Of a stretch of DNA of 34,651 nucleotides, positions 15,446-24,225 are shown one piece after another (position 1 is the first letter of the stretch; every line of letters starts with the position of its first letter). A program made the position numbers and the translations under genes. The stretch covers positions 1 through 34,651 of the forward strand of contig CAIXIP010000237.1 of assembly GCA_903919535.1 (NCBI GenBank), read 5' to 3'. Origin of the DNA: an uncultured Bacteroidota bacterium. Lineage in GTDB: Bacteria > Bacteroidota > Bacteroidia > 2-12-FULL-35-15. The notes beneath the pieces were generated by a model. The model saw only the letters and a list, made by a program, of their open reading frames with translations. It made no database searches and was not told the origin of the DNA.

Positions 15446-16777
15446 CTATAAAAATTCATTAGCAAGATTAGCTAACTCTGATCGTTCACCTTTTTCAAGA
15501 GTAATATGAGCATAAAGATTTTGATCTTTAAGTTTATCAATCAAGTACGATAAACCGTTACTTTGAGAATCAAGATAAGGAGTATCGATTTGATAAATAT
15601 CGCCAGTAAAAATAATTTTGGTGTTTTGTCCGGCACGTGAAATAACTGTTTTTACCTCATGCGGTGTAAGGTTCTGTGCTTCATCAACAATAAAAAATAC
15701 ATCAGATAAACTTCGTCCGCGAATATAAGCCAATGGACACACAACAAGTTTTTCATGTTCTACCATTTCACTTATTTGTTTGTATTCTCGATCTCTTTCG
15801 CTGAATTGATTTTTAATGTATTTTAAATTATCCCATAAAGGTTCCATGTAGGGATTTAATTTTGATTTGATGTCGCCTGGCAAATATCCTATGTCTTTGT
15901 TGCTCAATGGAACAATAGGACGAGCTAAATAAATTTGATGAAAATCTTTCCGTTGCTCAAGTGCACCAGCCAATGATAATAATGTTTTTCCTGTTCCAGC
16001 AACACCTTGTAATGTTACTAATTTAATATTTGGATTTAAGATTGCATCTAATGCAAAGGCTTGTTCTGCATTGCGAGGATTAATTCCAAAAGCAGTTACT
16101 TTTTTTACGCGTTCAATAACATCTTTTACGGGATTATATGATGCTAATACAGATTTGGAGCCATTTTTTAAAACATAAAAATGATTTGATTTAGGTTTTT
16201 GCTTTTTAAGAAGTGCAGAGGATTCACAAAAACCTTTTTCATAAATTTCATTAATTAATTCTTCCGGAACTTTCGCAATTTCGCTTCTTCCTGTGTAAAG
16301 CTGTTCGTTAACATCTTTAATTTTTCCGGTTTCATAATCTTCCGCATTTAAGTTTAGCGATTTCGCTTTGATGCGTAGATTAATATCTTTGGTTACAAGA
16401 ACCACTTTACGATCAGGAAATTTATCAGAAACATAAAGTGCGGTGTTTAAAATGCGATGATCTGCTTTACGTTCTCCAAAAACTTTTTCTGCATCTATTT
16501 TGGAATCCTGATGCATTTCAATTTTAATCATACCATGACCCTTGCCATTTATATTTATCCAATCCTGGAGGGTATTTCCATCCGAAATTTTATCAATATA
16601 TCGAGTGAATTCACGTGCAGCAAAATTTTTAGTGTCATTGCCTTTTTTGAAATTATCCAGCTCTTCAAGAACGGTTATTGGAATAACCACATCGTGTTCC
16701 TTAAAGCTCTTAGCAGCCATGTGGTCGTAAATAATTACAGATGTATCAAGAACGAAAATCTTTTTTTCTTTCAGCAT
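15446..16777 (-). CDS. PIN domain-PhoH ATPase fusion (PhoH2 type)
   Basis: The N-terminal PIN domain (about 1-145) has the expected acidic metal ligands Asp11 (LDTSV), Glu38/Glu39, Asp106 and Asp131. The C-terminal PhoH ATPase domain has Walker A GVAGTGKT (258-265), Walker B FFIVDEAQNL (DEAQ at 365-368) and the sensor-like IIFTGDIYQIDTPYLD. The domain order and 443-residue length match PhoH2 proteins, described as RNA helicase/ribonuclease enzymes in mycobacteria, where a small upstream gene accompanies them. No such partner is visible directly upstream here. It is a single-gene unit ending in a strong terminator. Confidence 0.9.
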   Translation of the reverse strand: MLKEKKIFVLDTSVIIYDHMAAKSFKEHDVVIPITVLEELDNFKKGNDTKNFAAREFTRYIDKISDGNTLQDWININGKGHGMIKIEMHQDSKIDAEKVFGERKADHRILNTALYVSDKFPDRKVVLVTKDINLRIKAKSLNLNAEDYETGKIKDVNEQLYTGRSEIAKVPEELINEIYEKGFCESSALLKKQKPKSNHFYVLKNGSKSVLASYNPVKDVIERVKKVTAFGINPRNAEQAFALDAILNPNIKLVTLQGVAGTGKTLLSLAGALEQRKDFHQIYLARPIVPLSNKDIGYLPGDIKSKLNPYMEPLWDNLKYIKNQFSERDREYKQISEMVEHEKLVVCPLAYIRGRSLSDVFFIVDEAQNLTPHEVKTVISRAGQNTKIIFTGDIYQIDTPYLDSQSNGLSYLIDKLKDQNLYAHITLEKGERSELANLANEFL

Positions 16778-17053
16778 ATACCGAGTAGTATTTAAATTGT
16801 TTTATAAAACTATACAAACATTAACGCATATTTCAAATTGATAGTATAAAGTAATTAACAAATCAATGTTAAAACCAATTGTCAAATTTGAAGTTGGAAA
16901 ATGATTAGTAAAAACATTTGTGGAAGGAAATTAATCACAAACAATTATCGGGTCAAAAAATAAAATAATGAATTTGTATTCGATTCAGAAAATCAGAATT
17001 GATTCTTGAGTAAAAAAATATGATATAAAGTTTGAAAAGAGAATAACCGAAAA

Positions 17054-17353
17054 TTAGTGAGTACCGGCTTTTTTTCCTTTTCTTCTTTTTCCTTGTGTTG
17101 CAGTACCAAATCCGTCACCATCTACAACATATTTATCTTTGCCGTTCTTCTTGTAAGAGGTTCCGTTGTTTTTAATATTAGGGTCTTTTTTCTTCTTGTC
17201 GAAATGACTCATCTGCCCGTGAGGCTTTTTTTCTTTGTGAAAAATACGTGCAAAAAAGCCACCAGATTTTTCACTGCCTTTTCCTGTAGCTTGTGAAAAT
17301 GATACAGATGAAATTCCAATAAAAAAAAGCGCAAACATTAAAATCTTTTTCAT
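17054..17353 (-). CDS. Small lysine-rich secreted protein, function unknown
   Basis: This protein has 99 residues: a clear signal peptide (MKKILMFALFFIGISSVSFS, cut before or near QATGKG) followed by a very basic, Gly/Lys-rich and probably unstructured mature part. Notable stretches are GGFFARIFHKEKKPHG, MSHFDKKKKDPNIKNNGTSY and YVVDGDGFGTATQGKRRKG. I chose the ATG at 17353, not the longer frame to 17398, because the signal peptide starts there and a TATATTTG element lies upstream at 17396-17403. I do not recognise a named family. The patterned tail suggests a real conserved protein rather than chance. It is isolated between the phoH and tsaB genes. Confidence 0.7.
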   Translation of the reverse strand: MKKILMFALFFIGISSVSFSQATGKGSEKSGGFFARIFHKEKKPHGQMSHFDKKKKDPNIKNNGTSYKKNGKDKYVVDGDGFGTATQGKRRKGKKAGTH

Positions 17354-17395
17354 CAATTCAATAAATTTAAATTTCGTAAGAATTACAAAGGAATA

Positions 17396-17403
17396 CAAAT
17401 ATA
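17396..17403 (-). promoter_or_regulatory. Candidate Bacteroidota -7 element for the small secreted protein
   Basis: The minus strand reads TATATTTG (TAnnTTTG), giving a leader of about 35-40 bases before the ATG at 17353. It overlaps the upstream frame extension, which argues against the longer start. Confidence 0.45.
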
Positions 17404-17642
17404 ATATTTAGTTTCAAAAAATTCGATGCGTAATTATTTTTATAATTATTTTTTATGCAAACCAACAACAAAAAATGTTATAAAAGTCGGGATAGCCTGT
17501 GTTTAATTGCTTTCAGGAAATGAAGTTGTTAATAATAATATTTCATTTGATTGTTTGATATTGGTCATTGACTCTTTTTAATAGCAAAATAGGAGGGAGG
17601 TTCGATTAATTAGGTCAAAAATGGTTTTAGAATTCTTATTCC

Positions 17643-18362
17643 TTATGGTGATATTGCTTTTTTCTTTCCTGCAACAAAATCCTTCAAATAAAAAGGTTCG
17701 AAATAGGCAACGTCTTCGAATTGATTGTTGGTGAATGCGTTTTCGGAAAGAGCAATCATGTTTTTTGCAGAAGGGAAAATGTTTTCAATGAAAATTGCAT
17801 TTTCATTCTGTGACATTGCTGTTTTGCATTTTGCGGCACCGTCACCAAAGAAGAAAACTGAATTTCCCTCCTTAGTTTTTCCATCAGGGCAGAATAGTGA
17901 TTGGAATGAGGATTCATCAATAATTTCTGCTGATGTTTCTCTGACATAATTAAGTGAGTTGTCAAAAAGAGCACAATAAACTTCCATTCGTCTTGCATCT
18001 AACATAGGACACAATAAATCTGAATTTCTAATTTTTAAATCTGAATTTTTAATCCCAACTGCAAGACTTTTAAGTGTATCAATGGCAATCAAAGGAATGT
18101 TTAATGAATAACATAATCCTTTTGCGGTGCTAACTCCAATTCTTAATCCGGTGTAGGAGCCGGGACCTTTGCTAACAGCAATTGCATCTAATTCTGAAAA
18201 TTTTACATTAGCTTGTTTTAGAACATCTTCAATAAAAAGTGTGAGATTTTCTGCATGAGAATAATCGCCATTTTGCTCTTTTAATGCAAGCAGTTTGCCA
18301 TCTTTTCCGAGCGATACACTGCAAACTGTAGTTGCTGTTTCGAGATTTAAAATAAGAGCCAT
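17643..18362 (-). CDS. tsaB: tRNA threonylcarbamoyladenosine biosynthesis protein TsaB
   Basis: This 239-residue pseudo-ATPase of the ASKHA fold partners TsaD in making t6A37 in ANN-decoding tRNAs. The N-terminal ALILNLETATTVCSVSLG, the conserved HAENL and the central AVSKGPGSYTGLRIGVSTAKG are diagnostic. The C-terminal half is divergent, as in other TsaB proteins. It lies 56 bases downstream of the MacA-like adaptor gene in the same orientation and may be co-transcribed with the tolC-adaptor pair. Confidence 0.93.
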   Translation of the reverse strand: MALILNLETATTVCSVSLGKDGKLLALKEQNGDYSHAENLTLFIEDVLKQANVKFSELDAIAVSKGPGSYTGLRIGVSTAKGLCYSLNIPLIAIDTLKSLAVGIKNSDLKIRNSDLLCPMLDARRMEVYCALFDNSLNYVRETSAEIIDESSFQSLFCPDGKTKEGNSVFFFGDGAAKCKTAMSQNENAIFIENIFPSAKNMIALSENAFTNNQFEDVAYFEPFYLKDFVAGKKKAISP

Positions 18363-18418
18363 CGACTTAAATAAGAGATTATTCGTAGATCAATAATAAG
18401 AAACAATCCGAACAAAAA

Positions 18419-19789
18419 TTATTTTTTCGGTGCATTGAACAGATCAGTTTTTTCCACTTTTTTAACTTCTGAACCTTCTTTCAATAGTTTAGAAACCGCA
18501 CTGTATGGTCCTGAAATAATTTCGTCACCATCTTTTATACCTTCCTTTATTTCAATATAATTATTGTCCTGAATTCCAACTTTAACCTTTAACATTTTTG
18601 CTTTACCATCCACTAAAGCAAAAACGCACTCTTCTGCTTTCAGAACTTCGGAAGCATCAATTTTATCAGTTTTGTCATTTGTGTTTTTTACAATAATTCC
18701 ATCAGGACCTTCTTCTTGTTTTTTGATATCCTTAGGATGATACTTGCTACTATCGGTTCTGGTAGTAACAGATTGAATGGGCACTGAAATGACATTGCTT
18801 GATTTTTTAGTTTGAATATCAACTGTTGCACTCATGCCTGGACGAAATGGAGCGTTAGTTTTTGCAGCATTAAATAGATCCAGATATGATTCTTGTAAAA
18901 TACGAATCTTAACGGTAAAATTTGTTACTTGTTCAGCTGTAACCCCAGTTGTATTTGCAGAGTTTGCTATTTCAGTAACAATGCCTTTGAATTTTCTGTC
19001 CATATACGCATCAACTTCAATCAATGTTGTGTCGTTATTGTGAACACGAACAATATCATTTTCGTTCACATCTACGCTTACTTCCATTTCATTAAGATTT
19101 GCGAGACGCATAATTTCGGTTCCTTCAAACTGTGCTGTTCCAACAACGCGTTCGCCTTTTTCTTTATTTAATTTTGAAACTGTTCCATTAACAGGCGAAA
19201 AAATATTTGTTTTTGCAAGATTATCATTTGCTTCTTTTAATGAAGCTTCTGTACTTTTAACATTATAATCAGAAGCATTTACATTTTCTTCCGCACCCTT
19301 TACATCCGCTTTTGCTCCTTCAAAACTAGCTTTAGCAGCATCAAAATCAGATTGAGAAATAGCACCTTGATCGAATAATTTTTTACTGCGAAGATAGGAA
19401 GATTCAATATTAATAAACGATGCTTTTACTTGCTCCAAGCGAGCTTTAGAGTTAGATAAATTTGCTTTTGCACCATTTAACATTGCGACCATTCGGCTTG
19501 AATTGGATTCGTAAATAAGAGGACTTATTTTACAAAGCAGATCACCTTTTTTTACCTGATCACCTTCTTTTACAAGTAATTCAACAATTTCGCCAGATAC
19601 ATCTGAACTTATTTTAACTTCAACTTCTGGTTGAATCTTCCCGTTTGCAGAAACGGTTTCAACAATATTTCTTTTTTCTGCTTTCTCGGTGGTAACCAGT
19701 ATTGCTTTGCTTCCGGAAAGGTTTTTGAACAGGATAATTGCTATTATGATCAATACTCCTGAAATAATTATCCAATAAATTTTTTTCAT
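18419..19789 (-). CDS. MacA/HlyD-type efflux periplasmic adaptor (paired with tolC)
   Basis: This 456-residue membrane-fusion protein bridges an inner-membrane transporter and TolC. It has an N-terminal anchor (IYWIIISGVLIIIAIILF), a lipoyl-like half (VSGEIVELLVKEGDQVKKGD), a long coiled-coil hairpin (about 105-190), the second lipoyl half (FSPVNGTVSKLNKEKGERV) and beta-barrel segments (GMSATVDIQT). An unusual charged insert of about 40 residues (SSKYHPKDIKKQEEGPDG to SEVLKAEE) interrupts the membrane-proximal region. It is 20 bases after tolC. The adjacent cluster has no pump, and the nearest MacB-type pump (27460-30937) carries its own adaptor. Confidence 0.88.
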   Translation of the reverse strand: MKKIYWIIISGVLIIIAIILFKNLSGSKAILVTTEKAEKRNIVETVSANGKIQPEVEVKISSDVSGEIVELLVKEGDQVKKGDLLCKISPLIYESNSSRMVAMLNGAKANLSNSKARLEQVKASFINIESSYLRSKKLFDQGAISQSDFDAAKASFEGAKADVKGAEENVNASDYNVKSTEASLKEANDNLAKTNIFSPVNGTVSKLNKEKGERVVGTAQFEGTEIMRLANLNEMEVSVDVNENDIVRVHNNDTTLIEVDAYMDRKFKGIVTEIANSANTTGVTAEQVTNFTVKIRILQESYLDLFNAAKTNAPFRPGMSATVDIQTKKSSNVISVPIQSVTTRTDSSKYHPKDIKKQEEGPDGIIVKNTNDKTDKIDASEVLKAEECVFALVDGKAKMLKVKVGIQDNNYIEIKEGIKDGDEIISGPYSAVSKLLKEGSEVKKVEKTDLFNAPKK

Positions 19790-19809
19790 AAAACGAATGA
19801 GTTATTATT

Positions 19810-21255
19810 TTAGAATTTCAATGGTTTTCCTTGATAAAAGTCAAGCACTTTTGTTTTAAAAACGTATTCGTATTTTGATTGCAGAAGATCACTTTGAGCT
19901 TTGATCAATTTATTTTTCGAATCATTATAATCATTGGTATTAACCATTCCGACATTAAATTTCTGTTCGGTATACTTAAATGATTCTTGCATAGCGTCTA
20001 CAGTTTTAAATGTTGCATTATATTTTTTTAATCCTGCATTCGCGTCAGCATATGCTTGTTGAATATTTTTTTCAATTTGGAGTTTGGTTGATTCTACATT
20101 CAATTCAGCATTTATTTTTTGAATACGGGCTCGGTCAATTGACGTTTTTGTTTGAAAACGATTGAAAATGGGCACAGTTAAATAAAAGCCGAACGACTTA
20201 TTTACATTGTCGTTATATTGTTTTGAGAAAGGAATTTTTTCATACGAAGGACTTGAAAATGCAGGAGATAAAACTGTATCGCCTGCAGAAGTAATACTTC
20301 CGTTTGGCTGATAACCTTGAAATGTTGGTTGAGTTGCTAATTGTTGGCTAGCACTAGAATAACCGGTACCATAAGATGCGCTAAAAACTAATCGCGGACT
20401 TAATCCTCCCCAAGCAACATCTACTGCTTTTTCAGCACTTTTTACTTTGTAATCGGCACTTTTCATTTCCGGTAAATTGCTCACAGCAGTGTTGTAAATT
20501 TGGCTTACAGTTGCTGTTAACAGGGTTTCGTTTCCCAGTGATAAATCGGGTTTCACAATACTAAAATCGGTAGCGGATGGTAAATTTAAAAATTGAGCAA
20601 GAGACAAATAAGAGAGGTCCAATTGGTTTTGTGTATTGGTTACGTTTAATTCCTCAGAGGCTAATTGTGCTTGAATGTCTAACAAAGTCCCTTTTGCGGC
20701 AGCACCGGCATCCACTAGCTTTTTTGTGCGCTCAACTTGCGCATTAGTTATTCCCATTTGGTTACGTGCATTTTCTGCAGCATCCATTGAATATAATATT
20801 TGCAAATATGCAGATGCGATATTTAGTGAAATGTCATTCTTCATTTTTTCAACATCATATTTACTTGCCAGATAATTATATGTATTCTCTTTGATTGTGT
20901 TTATGGTTTGTAATCCACCAAACAATGTTACATCGGTACTCAATGAAAGGTTTTGAGAAAGCACTTGTTGTGTTGCGAATTGATTTGTAAATCGGTCAAT
21001 AGTTCTGCCGTAATTATAACTATGAGAAGCGTTGGCATTGAGAGAAGGGAGCAAACTGAATTGGCTTTGTTTCAAATTTATTTGAGATAATTCTGTGCTT
21101 AATTCCGATTGTTTTATTTGAATGTTATTTTTTAATGCGTAATCGATACAGGTTTCTAATGTCCATGGTTGCGATGTTTTTGCTGCATCTTGGGCTTTTA
21201 TTGAAACGTTATTCAATAAAAAGAATGATGTAATAATTAAATATAAATTTTTCAT
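19810..21255 (-). CDS. TolC-family outer-membrane efflux protein
   Basis: This 481-residue protein forms the trimeric outer-membrane channel and periplasmic tunnel of tripartite efflux. A signal peptide (MKNLYLIITSFFLLNNVSIKAQ) is followed by WTLETCIDYALKNNIQIKQSEL, the opening motif of the OEP family, and two helical repeats. The second repeat begins near SNLPEMKSADYKVKSAEKAV and closes with FKYTEQKFNVGMVNTNDYNDSKNKL. The ATG at 21255 is preferred over an upstream extension of 24 residues that would precede the signal peptide. A TAAATTTG element lies only five bases before this ATG. The MacA-like adaptor follows. Confidence 0.92.
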   Translation of the reverse strand: MKNLYLIITSFFLLNNVSIKAQDAAKTSQPWTLETCIDYALKNNIQIKQSELSTELSQINLKQSQFSLLPSLNANASHSYNYGRTIDRFTNQFATQQVLSQNLSLSTDVTLFGGLQTINTIKENTYNYLASKYDVEKMKNDISLNIASAYLQILYSMDAAENARNQMGITNAQVERTKKLVDAGAAAKGTLLDIQAQLASEELNVTNTQNQLDLSYLSLAQFLNLPSATDFSIVKPDLSLGNETLLTATVSQIYNTAVSNLPEMKSADYKVKSAEKAVDVAWGGLSPRLVFSASYGTGYSSASQQLATQPTFQGYQPNGSITSAGDTVLSPAFSSPSYEKIPFSKQYNDNVNKSFGFYLTVPIFNRFQTKTSIDRARIQKINAELNVESTKLQIEKNIQQAYADANAGLKKYNATFKTVDAMQESFKYTEQKFNVGMVNTNDYNDSKNKLIKAQSDLLQSKYEYVFKTKVLDFYQGKPLKF

Positions 21256-21260
21256 AGATG

Positions 21261-21268
21261 CAAATTTA
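21261..21268 (-). promoter_or_regulatory. Candidate Bacteroidota -7 element for tolC
   Basis: The minus strand reads TAAATTTG (TAnnTTTG), five bases before the ATG at 21255. If real, the mRNA is essentially leaderless; it may also be a chance match in AT-rich sequence. Confidence 0.3.
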
Positions 21269-21379
21269 TAAAATAGAATCGTTGAGTGGCAATTGTTTAT
21301 ATCAATTAAACGGGCAAATTTAATCAATTGAAAACGAAATCAAGGTAATTTTGTGATAAGTGGTAAAATTTATTTTGTT

Positions 21380-21387
21380 TAGCTTTG
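21380..21387 (+). promoter_or_regulatory. Candidate Bacteroidota -7 element for the SemiSWEET gene
   Basis: TAGCTTTG matches TAnnTTTG and lies 16 bases before the ATG at 21404. A TTTG at 21350-21353 is the nearest -33 candidate, but the 26-base spacing is longer than usual. Confidence 0.4.
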
Positions 21388-21403
21388 CTGGCAAACAAAA
21401 CAA

Positions 21404-21658
21404 ATGAATTTCACAGCATTATTAGGGATATTGGCAGCAACATGTACAACAATTTCGTTTGTGCCACAAGTTGTTCAAATTTTAAAAACACGCAATACCA
21501 AAGGAATTTCTTTGGGAATGTATATTATTTTTACATTCGGAATATTGTGTTGGGTGCTTTATGGTATATTCCTTGGGGAAGCGCCACTTATCATTGGAAA
21601 CGCAATAACGCTTGTGTTGGCTCTTACTATCTTGATATTTAAGATAATTTATGGATAA
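21404..21658 (+). CDS. SemiSWEET-type sugar transporter (PQ-loop / MtN3 family)
   Basis: This 84-residue inner-membrane protein has three helices, the size of bacterial SemiSWEETs, which dimerise to form a sugar uniporter. The first helix carries the PQ motif in SFVPQVVQILKTRNTKGISL. Helices two and three follow (MYIIFTFGILCWVLYGIFLG and IIGNAITLVLALTILIFKII). All parts of the minimal unit are present. It is the only plus-strand intact gene in this half of the window. A truncated second copy of its C-terminal half lies at 22141-22281. The transported sugar is unknown. Confidence 0.9.
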   Translation: MNFTALLGILAATCTTISFVPQVVQILKTRNTKGISLGMYIIFTFGILCWVLYGIFLGEAPLIIGNAITLVLALTILIFKIIYG

Positions 21659-21674
21659 TCTCGTTCAGAAGTTC

Positions 21675-22091
21675 TTATAAATCTCTAAAACTATAAAGCC
21701 AATTTTCGGCTAAAGTGGTACTTTGGAAAAATCGCGTTGGTATATTTGGTTTGTTATTTTTTAGATAAAAATTTGCTAAGAGGCTTTGTGCCAGTGTTTG
21801 AATAACATATGCCTCACTTTCAATAAATTCATAATGGTTTGAAATAGTCAGATATTCTCTTACTTCTTTTGTAACTAAAGTGTGTGGTGCAGCTATATTA
21901 AGCACTAAGACCCTTTGATTGTTCGCAAATTTTTTAATAACTTCAGTATTCTCAATGATTTGCGGCACATCGTAGGTGAAATTATCCGAACAATTTAGTT
22001 GAACAATCCCATCATCTCTCAAAAATATAGTAGTGTGCCCTAAGTCAATAACAGGCTGTTGCCTTTCATTAGTGCCAATTTGTGTTTTCAT
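21675..22091 (-). CDS. 138-aa cytoplasmic protein of uncertain family (possibly DUF7793 / SpoIIAA-like)
   Basis: This is an alpha/beta protein without signal peptide or membrane segment. Beta-rich N-terminal strands (TTIFLRDDGIVQLNC) lead to NQRVLVLNIAAPHTLVTKEV, then a helical segment (EAYVIQTLAQSLLANFYLKN) and a closing TRFFQSTTLAENWLYSF. The pattern, an asparagine-rich strand followed by alternating helices and ending in an xEAxxWL helix, is reminiscent of small SpoIIAA/STAS-like Bacteroidota proteins grouped as DUF7793. This is a tentative recognition and I do not assign a function. The gene sits on the minus strand between the intact and truncated SemiSWEET copies, converging on the intact one with a 16-base gap. 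Confidence 0.65.
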   Translation of the reverse strand: MKTQIGTNERQQPVIDLGHTTIFLRDDGIVQLNCSDNFTYDVPQIIENTEVIKKFANNQRVLVLNIAAPHTLVTKEVREYLTISNHYEFIESEAYVIQTLAQSLLANFYLKNNKPNIPTRFFQSTTLAENWLYSFRDL

Positions 22092-22140
22092 CTATGGAGT
22101 AGTTGAGTGACGAAAATACAAAAAAAATGAACACCGAAGA

Positions 22141-22281
22141 ATGTGTATCATTTTTACATTCGGAATAATGTTATGGGTCCTTTATGGTGTATTTTTGGGT
22201 GAAGCACAATTTATCATTGGAAATGCAATAATGCTTGTGTTGGCTCTTATTATCTTGATATTTACGATTATTTATGGCTAA
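22141..22281 (+). pseudogene. Truncated SemiSWEET duplicate (C-terminal half only)
   Basis: An uninterrupted 46-codon frame (MCIIFTFGIMLWVLYGVFLG onward to IIYG) matches the last 46 codons of the intact SemiSWEET at 21518-21658 without gaps. By hand count about 20 of 141 bases and about ten residues differ. Helices two and three remain, while the first helix and the PQ motif are missing, so it should not make a working transporter alone. Homology stops upstream of the ATG. The last four bases overlap the 3' end of the convergent helicase gene. An undetected short functional protein cannot be ruled out. Confidence 0.85.
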
Positions 22282-24206
22282 TAGATAAACTCCCAAGCTG
22301 TTTTGTAGGCTCCTATATTATCAGCATAATCTAAAAATTGTTTGTAAAAAGGATGATTTCCGAGTGTTGCGCTATCGCCAATAACAACTAATTTTTTCTT
22401 AGCGCGGGTAAGAGCCACATTCATTCTTCGGATGTCATTTAAAAAACCGATTTCTAGTTGGTCGTTGCTTCTTACTAAACTGATATAAATAATATCGCGC
22501 TCCTGTCCTTGAAATCCATCAACGGTTTTAATTGCAATTTGCGGCAAGTAATTTTTTAAAATTTCATCTTCCGCAATTTTTGTTGTAAGGTATTGTACTT
22601 GTTCTTTGTAAGGAGAAATAATTCCAATACTTATTTTTTTTCCTGATTTATTGCTTCTTTCATATTGTTCTAAAACTAATTTCAAATGTTTTATTAGCAA
22701 TTGTCCTTCTTCTGGATTGGCAATACTTAAGCTTTCTGGATTCACAATTTCATTGTATCCGCAACCAGCGGTGTCAATAAAATCTAAAGCAGTGTTTAAA
22801 AGTGGTTCATTGGGGTCAAAACTCAGAACGGTATCTTTTACAGATGTGTCTGCAATTAAATTATTTTCATAAAATTTTTGATTTGAAAAATTCATGATGT
22901 GTTCGTTCATTCGATACTGTGTATTCAGCATCACCGAAATGTTTTCGATATGCATACAGTGTTCAAACAATGTTTCTTTTAATCCTTCATTTTCAGCTTT
23001 TTTTGATTTTACTGTTGGTGGCAGCTGGAAATGATCTCCGGCAAAAATTACACGATTGCTTCTCGATATTGGAATCCAGCACATTGGTTCCAATGCTTGA
23101 GCTGCTTCATCAATAAACACGGTTGTAAATTGTTTATCACGCATCATTCTACCAGCAGATACAACGGGAGTGCATGCAATTACTTGTGCATTTTCAAATT
23201 GTTGATGTATAATGTAATCCTCTAAAACCCTTGCTTCTTGTAATATTTTTCGCGCTTCCTGATAAAACAATTGCCGTTGTTCACGTTCTTCTCTTCCGAA
23301 AGTTCGTTTATATTTTCCAGCCATTCGAAAATATTCTTCAGCCGTTTTTCGATAGCTTTTTAAATCTTTATATGAATCATGCGCAGCAACTTTTGCATCC
23401 AACGTATTCATTAATACTTCTTCTGAAATGCGTGCTGGATTACCCAATCTTAATACAGTGATTCCTGTTAGATGCAATTTTTCGGTTAGTAAATCAACTG
23501 CTGTATTGCTTGAACTACACACTAAAACTTGATTTTCTGTTTTTAATGTATGACGAATAGCTTGTACTAATGTTGTTGTTTTTCCTGTGCCGGGAGGTCC
23601 ATGAATGATTGCAATATCTTTAGCGGAAATAATTTTTTGAACTGCTTTGTTTTGCGATTGATTTAATCCGGTAATGTGAAGTGATTCATCAATTTTATCG
23701 AAGACAGGAGACTTCAATTCATACATCACATCACGTAAATGCGCCAAGCGAGAATGGGAAGCGTTGATTACTTTTTCCATTGCGATGTCCATTTCTTTGT
23801 AACTTCTTTCGTCAAAAAGCAAATTGATGCCAAGCTTCCCATCATCGCACCAATCTGGCAATTCATCAATGTTTAGTGATAAGCGAATTTTATTTGAGCC
23901 CAGAACTTTTATTGTTCCATTTATCGGTGTAGCATCGGTATGATTATTTGAAAATAAAGAAGCGATTTTTCCTCCTGAAAATTGATGAGGTTCGTTGTGA
24001 TTTGTGGTGCGTTCAATATCGATAGAAAGGTATTCGCCTAGCCCAATCTCAACATTGGTGATAATTATAGGATACCAGGTAACACCATTTTCTCTTCGGT
24101 GATTGATATTGTTACGCGAAAATTGTTGCTTATACTGTTCAAAATCTTCATCTCGCTCTATCTTCAATAGTTTTTGTAAAAGAAGTAATCGTTCTGTCTT
24201 TTCCAT
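22278..24206 (-). CDS. Superfamily 1 DNA/RNA helicase, Upf1/IGHMBP2-like
   Basis: This 642-residue cytoplasmic ATPase has an N-terminal OB/stalk-like region (about 40-165) and two RecA domains. Motifs are Q-motif region LNQSQNKAV, Walker A GPPGTGKT (203-210), SSNTAVD (Ia), FIDEAAQALEP (II), AGDHFQLPPTV (III), LNTQYRMNEHI (IV), SPYKEQV, TVDGFQGQERDIIYIS (V) and RRMNVALTRAKKKLVVIGD (VI). The set is complete for the SF1B Upf1-like group. Its biological role in Bacteroidota is unclear; nucleic-acid repair or RNA turnover are options. It starts 19 bases after the response regulator gene, so it may belong to the same transcript. Confidence 0.92.
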   Translation of the reverse strand: MEKTERLLLLQKLLKIERDEDFEQYKQQFSRNNINHRRENGVTWYPIIITNVEIGLGEYLSIDIERTTNHNEPHQFSGGKIASLFSNNHTDATPINGTIKVLGSNKIRLSLNIDELPDWCDDGKLGINLLFDERSYKEMDIAMEKVINASHSRLAHLRDVMYELKSPVFDKIDESLHITGLNQSQNKAVQKIISAKDIAIIHGPPGTGKTTTLVQAIRHTLKTENQVLVCSSSNTAVDLLTEKLHLTGITVLRLGNPARISEEVLMNTLDAKVAAHDSYKDLKSYRKTAEEYFRMAGKYKRTFGREEREQRQLFYQEARKILQEARVLEDYIIHQQFENAQVIACTPVVSAGRMMRDKQFTTVFIDEAAQALEPMCWIPISRSNRVIFAGDHFQLPPTVKSKKAENEGLKETLFEHCMHIENISVMLNTQYRMNEHIMNFSNQKFYENNLIADTSVKDTVLSFDPNEPLLNTALDFIDTAGCGYNEIVNPESLSIANPEEGQLLIKHLKLVLEQYERSNKSGKKISIGIISPYKEQVQYLTTKIAEDEILKNYLPQIAIKTVDGFQGQERDIIYISLVRSNDQLEIGFLNDIRRMNVALTRAKKKLVVIGDSATLGNHPFYKQFLDYADNIGAYKTAWEFIY

Positions 24207-24225
24207 TTTTATATTCGATATAAAT

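Noticed and set aside
15446-16777. PIN-PhoH gene as a toxin-antitoxin module
   Set aside because: The PhoAT arrangement needs a small partner gene directly upstream, and none is visible in the preceding gap.
16778-17053. AT-rich gap between phoH and the small secreted protein gene as a possible small RNA
   Set aside because: Only short imperfect palindromes such as AGAAT/ATTCT are visible, with no promoter match on either strand and no terminator.
17354-17642. Gap between tsaB and the small secreted protein gene
   Set aside because: Apart from the -7 element at 17396-17403 I see no open frame, stable hairpin or repeat.
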